DNA from: Bacillota bacterium
Lineage (GTDB): Bacteria; Bacillota; Clostridia; Oscillospirales; Acutalibacteraceae
Direction: 5' to 3'
Assembly: GCA_030705695.1 (NCBI GenBank)
Contig: JAUZPX010000048.1
Coordinates: 1 to 13,402 of the forward strand
DNA length: 13,402 bases
Positions 12,514-13,402 of the stretch are shown here, piece by piece. The notes under the pieces were generated by a model. The model saw nothing but the letters and a program-made list of their open reading frames with translations. It searched no databases and was not told the DNA's origin. Each line of letters begins with the position of its first letter. The first letter of the stretch is position 1. Position numbers and translations under genes: made by a program.

Positions 12514-13402
12514 CTATGCTATAATTTTTGCTTGTTTTTTATTACCTTTCGTTTTCTTTTTATCGCTTTTATTTTGATTTTCTGCTTCGAGATTCGTTTT
12601 TGTTTCTTTTCCCATGAGTTTTAATATCCAATATTTAATTTTTAATTCCGCTTCGTATATTCCGTAGGCAGCCAAAGGAATCATCAAAATAAAATAGGTT
12701 ATTGCATACTGCGACTTTGCCTCAAACAGCAAATGATATGCAAATCCTCCAAGAATTATTAGCGGAAACACAAGAAAAGCAAGATCTTTTTTGCACATAA
12801 GAATTATAAGTATAGCTATCATTGCCCCAAACACAATAAATTGCTGAAAGAAATTCATATATGTTTTCATACCGGATTCTCCCAGCCCGGGCACATATGT
12901 ATTTATTCTCGTATCAGGATTTCCGCTTCCTGCTATATATTTTCCAATCGATACAGGCTCAGAGTAATGGTCGCGAACTTCATTAGTCCAAATACTACCG
13001 TAAGTTGGCTCGTTCCATTGACTTGCAAATTTTTTGAAGAAAAAGTTTACACTGTAATTAATATCGTTTAAAAAAACCGATTCTCTTTTTTTGATTTCTT
13101 GCTTTGATTGATTAGATGCTATTTCGTTATCATAATTAGCATTCGAATAATTTGTTACAGTGTAAGTTCCATTATACCACCCCGAAGCTGTTTCGGATTC
13201 GTTTAGCCCCATTGCCATCCAGGAAACCATAGGAATTCCTGCTTTCAATTCATAATGAGAACGAGCCTCATATTGCCAGATTATAACAGAACTAAGCTGA
13301 GTTCCCACTATTATTAAAACAGCAAGATAAATTAAATTATTGAAGATTTTTCTTGTTTTTAAAATATAAAACACGATAAGTATACAAATTGCAACTAAAA
13401 TA
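12514..13402 (-). CDS. C-terminal part of a GT-C-type membrane glycosyltransferase (family 39-like), 5' end outside window
   Basis: The frame is open through the right edge. A GTG at 13372-13374 is in frame, but nine hydrophobic codons precede it (VAICILIVFYIL), so the window begins inside a membrane helix and the gene is 5'-partial. Visible order: end of one helix, a cytoplasmic or loop segment (KTRKIFNN), a helix (LIYLAVLIIVGTQLSSVII), a large polar domain of about 130 residues starting GIPMVSWMAMGLN and GWYN, then three helices (FIVFGAMIAILIILMC, LAFLVFPLIILGGFAYHLLF, YAITYFILMIPLAAYGIY) and a Lys-rich cytoplasmic tail. The GIPMxxWxAMGL element and EAKSQYAITYF before the last helix match my memory of polyprenyl-phosphate-sugar-dependent GT-C/GT39 enzymes of Firmicutes. 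Donor and acceptor cannot be told from this part. Confidence 0.65.
   Translation of the reverse strand, partial: ILVAICILIVFYILKTRKIFNNLIYLAVLIIVGTQLSSVIIWQYEARSHYELKAGIPMVSWMAMGLNESETASGWYNGTYTVTNYSNANYDNEIASNQSKQEIKKRESVFLNDINYSVNFFFKKFASQWNEPTYGSIWTNEVRDHYSEPVSIGKYIAGSGNPDTRINTYVPGLGESGMKTYMNFFQQFIVFGAMIAILIILMCKKDLAFLVFPLIILGGFAYHLLFEAKSQYAITYFILMIPLAAYGIYEAELKIKYWILKLMGKETKTNLEAENQNKSDKKKTKGNKKQAKIIA

Overview
The window looks like chromosomal DNA from a low-G+C, Gram-positive gut or rumen anaerobe of the Ruminococcus/Oscillospiraceae type. The clues are AT-rich spacers, strong AGGAGG-type ribosome binding sites, consensus sigma-A-like promoters, tRNA genes with encoded CCA, and above all dockerin modules on secreted proteins. 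One of these proteins is a GH13 alpha-amylase. That suggests a starch-degrading dockerin/cohesin system (an 'amylosome', as known in Ruminococcus bromii) rather than a purely cellulolytic one. The species assignment is inference.

Layout, left to right. Positions 1-1195 (-) encode the N-terminal 398 residues of a secreted protein with two near-identical aromatic-rich beta-type modules separated by an Ig-like spacer; its C-terminus lies outside the window. Positions 1794-2901 (-) hold a decayed gene (signal peptide, linker, BspA-like LRR, InlB-type repeat, dockerin) broken by one in-frame stop and two indels. Positions 3404-5194 (+) encode a secreted purple-acid-phosphatase-like metallophosphoesterase with a C-terminal dockerin. 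A 500-base convergent spacer follows, holding a 105-base imperfect palindrome and terminator hairpins. Positions 5695-7356 (-) encode a secreted protein with 17 exact 21-residue LRRs plus a partial one, a cysteine in every repeat, and a C-terminal dockerin. Then come tRNA-Thr(GGT) and tRNA-Asp(GTC) on the minus strand behind one strong promoter. Positions 7964-9364 (-) encode glutamate decarboxylase, and 9526-10188 (+), divergent from it, a six-helix DUF998-like membrane protein. Positions 10250-12103 (-) encode a secreted GH13 alpha-amylase whose dockerin sits at the N-terminus. tRNA-Pro(TGG) follows, and the window ends inside a membrane protein that looks like a GT-C (family 39-like) glycosyltransferase.

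How the genes fit together: four of the genes in 12 kb carry very similar dockerins (xLKDAxxxQ core), so their products could dock onto the same cohesin scaffold on the cell surface. The combination of amylase, possible glycan-binding protein, LRR proteins and a phosphatase points to a surface complex acting on starch, perhaps including phosphorylated starch or phytate. The housekeeping genes (tRNAs, gad, glycosyltransferase) have their own promoters and terminators and appear to be independent single-gene units.
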